A stretch of 64,000 nt of DNA from an uncultured Draconibacterium sp. (GTDB lineage Bacteria; Bacteroidota; Bacteroidia; Bacteroidales; Prolixibacteraceae), in assembly GCF_963676735.1 (NCBI RefSeq), contig NZ_OY781464.1, positions 1,831,001 to 1,895,000 of the forward strand, given 5' to 3'. The notes under the pieces are model-generated. The model was not told where the DNA came from and made no database searches. It saw nothing but the letters and a program-made list of their open reading frames with translations. Below, in pieces: positions 62,644 through 64,000 of the stretch (the stretch's first letter is position 1; each line of letters opens with the position of its first letter). Position numbers and translations under genes: made by a program.

Positions 62644-63210
62644 TTATTTCTTTTTAGGTGAAATAAACATTGTCATTCTTTTACCTTCAAGCCTTGGCAT
62701 TTGCTCTACTGTTCCTAACTCTTCAAGGGATGTTGCAAGTTTTAGCAACAAAATCTCACCTTGTTCTTTAAACAAGATTGAGCGTCCCTTAAAAAATACA
62801 AAAGCTTTAACTTTTGCACCTTCCTGTAGGAATTTTTCAGCGTGACGCAATTTAAACTGAAAATCGTGCTCATCGGTTTGTGGGCCAAAGCGAATTTCTT
62901 TCACCACTACTTTTGTAGTTTTGGCTTTCATCTCCTTTTGTTTCTTTTTTTGCTGATAAAGAAACTTTGAATAGTCGATGATTTTACAAACCGGTGGATC
63001 GGCTTTTGGCGAAATTTCTACCAAATCCAATTCCAATTCGTCTGCTATCTTTAATGCCTCGCGTAACTGGTAAATTCCCGGGTTTTCAATATTGTCTCCC
63101 ACTAAACGTACCTGTGGCACCCTGATTTTGTGATTAATCCGGTGTTGTGGTTCCTGCTCTCTTCTGGGCTGGAAATTTCTTCTCGGACCTCTTCTCTTAA
63201 TAGCTATAAT
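62644..63210 (-). CDS. infC: Translation initiation factor IF-3, non-ATG start
   Basis: 188 residues if translation starts at ATT 63208-63210, or 187 from the adjacent ATA at 63205-63207. The first in-frame GTG (63118-63120) would remove 30 conserved residues (IKRRGPRRNFQPRREQ, then HRINHKIRVPQVRLVGDNI). A strong AAGGAGG lies 5 bases before ATT. No ATG is available, and the frame closes upstream at thrS. IF-3 is known to use AUU in other bacteria for autoregulation. The remainder has the standard two domains joined by a Lys-rich linker (YQQKKKQKEMKAKTTK). Confidence 0.9.
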   Translation of the reverse strand: MIAIKRRGPRRNFQPRREQEPQHRINHKIRVPQVRLVGDNIENPGIYQLREALKIADELELDLVEISPKADPPVCKIIDYSKFLYQQKKKQKEMKAKTTKVVVKEIRFGPQTDEHDFQFKLRHAEKFLQEGAKVKAFVFFKGRSILFKEQGEILLLKLATSLEELGTVEQMPRLEGKRMTMFISPKKK

Positions 63211-63215
63211 GCGTT

Positions 63216-63222
63216 CCTCCTT
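63216..63222 (-). promoter_or_regulatory. Strong Shine-Dalgarno of infC
   Basis: AAGGAGG on the minus strand, 5 bases before ATT and 8 before ATA. Full SDs are scarce in this window, so it helps fix the IF-3 start. Confidence 0.75.
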
Positions 63223-63225
63223 AAG

Positions 63226-64000
63226 TTAGTTATACAATCCTGATAATTGATCTCTTACTTCTTTTGTTATAAATTCTGCGAACTCCTCGTTTGTCATTGT
63301 GCCTTTGTCTCCTTCGCCCTGTCTCCGCACGGCAACTGAATCAGACTCTGCTTCTTTTTCTCCAACAATTAACAGGTAAGGAATTCGTTTTAATTCGTTG
63401 TCGCGTATCTTCCTACCAATCTTTTCGTTACGATCATCAACAACGCTGCGAATATCGGAAATATTTAGAAATTCTGAAACTTTTTTAGCATAATCGTTAT
63501 ACTTTTCACTGATAGGTAATACAACGACCTGCTCTGGTGTAAGCCATAACGGAAATTTTCCGGCAGTGTGTTCAATAAGCACGGCCACAAACCGTTCCAT
63601 CGACCCAAATGGTGCACGGTGAATCATAATCGGACGATGGCGATTATCATCGGCACCAATATATTCCAGTTCAAAACGCTCCGGCAAGTTGTAATCTACC
63701 TGAATGGTTCCCAATTGCCAGCTTCGTCCCAATGCGTCTTTAATCATAAAATCGAGCTTCGGACCATAAAAAGCAGCTTCTCCCAGTTCTGTAACTGTAT
63801 TTAAACCTTTTTCGGTGCAAGCTTCAATAATTGCCTGTTCTGCTTTATCCCAGTTCTCCGGGCTTCCAATGTATTTTTCTGGTTTTTGCGGATCTCTCAA
63901 CGAAATCTGAGCTGTATAGTTTTCAAAATTTAAGGCTTTAAAAATGATAAAAATAATGTCGATAACCTTTTTGAATTCATCTTTAAGCTGATCGGGGCGG
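63226..64000 (-). CDS. thrS: Threonyl-tRNA synthetase, N-terminus cut by window edge
   Basis: The frame is open to base 64000 and runs off the window; 257 residues of the C-terminal part are visible. They contain the class II motif-3 region MIHRAPFGSMERF, the preceding DDNRHRPI, and LRDPQKPEKYIGSPENWDKAEQAI from the catalytic core. The anticodon-binding domain ends with ITKEVRDQLSGLYN. It charges tRNA-Thr. The stop lies 15 bases before the infC start, so they are co-transcribed. Confidence 0.97.
   Translation of the reverse strand, partial: RPDQLKDEFKKVIDIIFIIFKALNFENYTAQISLRDPQKPEKYIGSPENWDKAEQAIIEACTEKGLNTVTELGEAAFYGPKLDFMIKDALGRSWQLGTIQVDYNLPERFELEYIGADDNRHRPIMIHRAPFGSMERFVAVLIEHTAGKFPLWLTPEQVVVLPISEKYNDYAKKVSEFLNISDIRSVVDDRNEKIGRKIRDNELKRIPYLLIVGEKEAESDSVAVRRQGEGDKGTMTNEEFAEFITKEVRDQLSGLYN

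Overview
This window reads as ordinary chromosomal DNA of a member of the Bacteroidota (class Bacteroidia). The evidence is a SusC/SusD pair, several Bacteroidota-typical domain families (DUF5686, DUF4251, DUF4268, DUF2490, DUF4199, DUF2891), an E/DUF2764-type V-ATPase operon, a TamB-type giant protein, and recurrent promoter-like boxes of the form TTG-N(17-21)-TAnnTTTG, with few Shine-Dalgarno sequences. A marine or anaerobic Marinilabiliales/Prolixibacteraceae-like organism is my guess from general resemblance, not something the sequence proves. I see no integrase, transposase, phage or CRISPR locus.

Layout. 1-7.2 kb: small housekeeping and envelope genes (partial secreted protein, CYTH, HD, DUF5686, acyltransferase, B3/4-domain protein, DUF4251). 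7.2-17.2 kb: a long zinc peptidase (M16), an isolated SusD/SusC outer-membrane uptake pair and a LytM-like protein that has lost its zinc ligands. 17.3-23.4 kb: DUF4268, the ribosome-rescue hydrolase ArfB, GtrA, a CAAX-type protease, DUF456, penicillin-binding protein 1A, TrmO and tRNA-Pro(CGG), followed by a decayed tRNA-like sequence that repeats the tRNA 3' end. 23.8-34.8 kb: two universal-stress proteins, a seven-gene V-type ATPase operon (order A-B-E-DUF2764-D-I-K) whose K subunit has Na+-type ligands, and a NarL-type two-component pair. 34.9-39.3 kb: Spy-like protein, DUF2490, TetR regulator, outer-membrane barrel, SfsA and TsaD. 39.4-47.7 kb: TamB, NhaD and an ExbB-ExbD-TonB unit. 47.8-61.8 kb: YitT, a sodium/solute symporter, SDR, double VOC, aldose epimerase, serine dehydratase, truncated GH127-like lipoprotein, MATE exporter preceded by a leader peptide and hairpin, RsgA, DUF4199, DUF2891 and an M1 aminopeptidase. 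61.9-64 kb: the conserved thrS-infC-rpmI-rplT translation operon on the minus strand, cut by the window edge.

The genes share some themes. Sodium: a V-ATPase with predicted Na+ ligands, NhaD and a sodium/solute symporter. Envelope energy: ExbB/ExbD/TonB would drive the SusC receptor. Translation: ArfB, RsgA, TrmO, TsaD, tRNA-Pro, IF-3, L35, L20 and ThrRS.

Most worth a second look: (1) tamB has no normal start in its own frame, but a short ATG frame just upstream carries a canonical A-AAA-AAG slippery heptamer whose -1 shift enters the tamB frame exactly; (2) a 15-codon ORF with good promoter, SD and an overlapping hairpin sits before the MATE exporter, looking like an attenuator; (3) infC has an AUU/AUA start behind a strong SD; (4) the tRNA-Pro 3' end is repeated in a tRNA-like relic; (5) the V-ATPase looks Na+-coupled and lacks several stalk genes. 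No wholly new multi-gene system is evident; these are local novelties.
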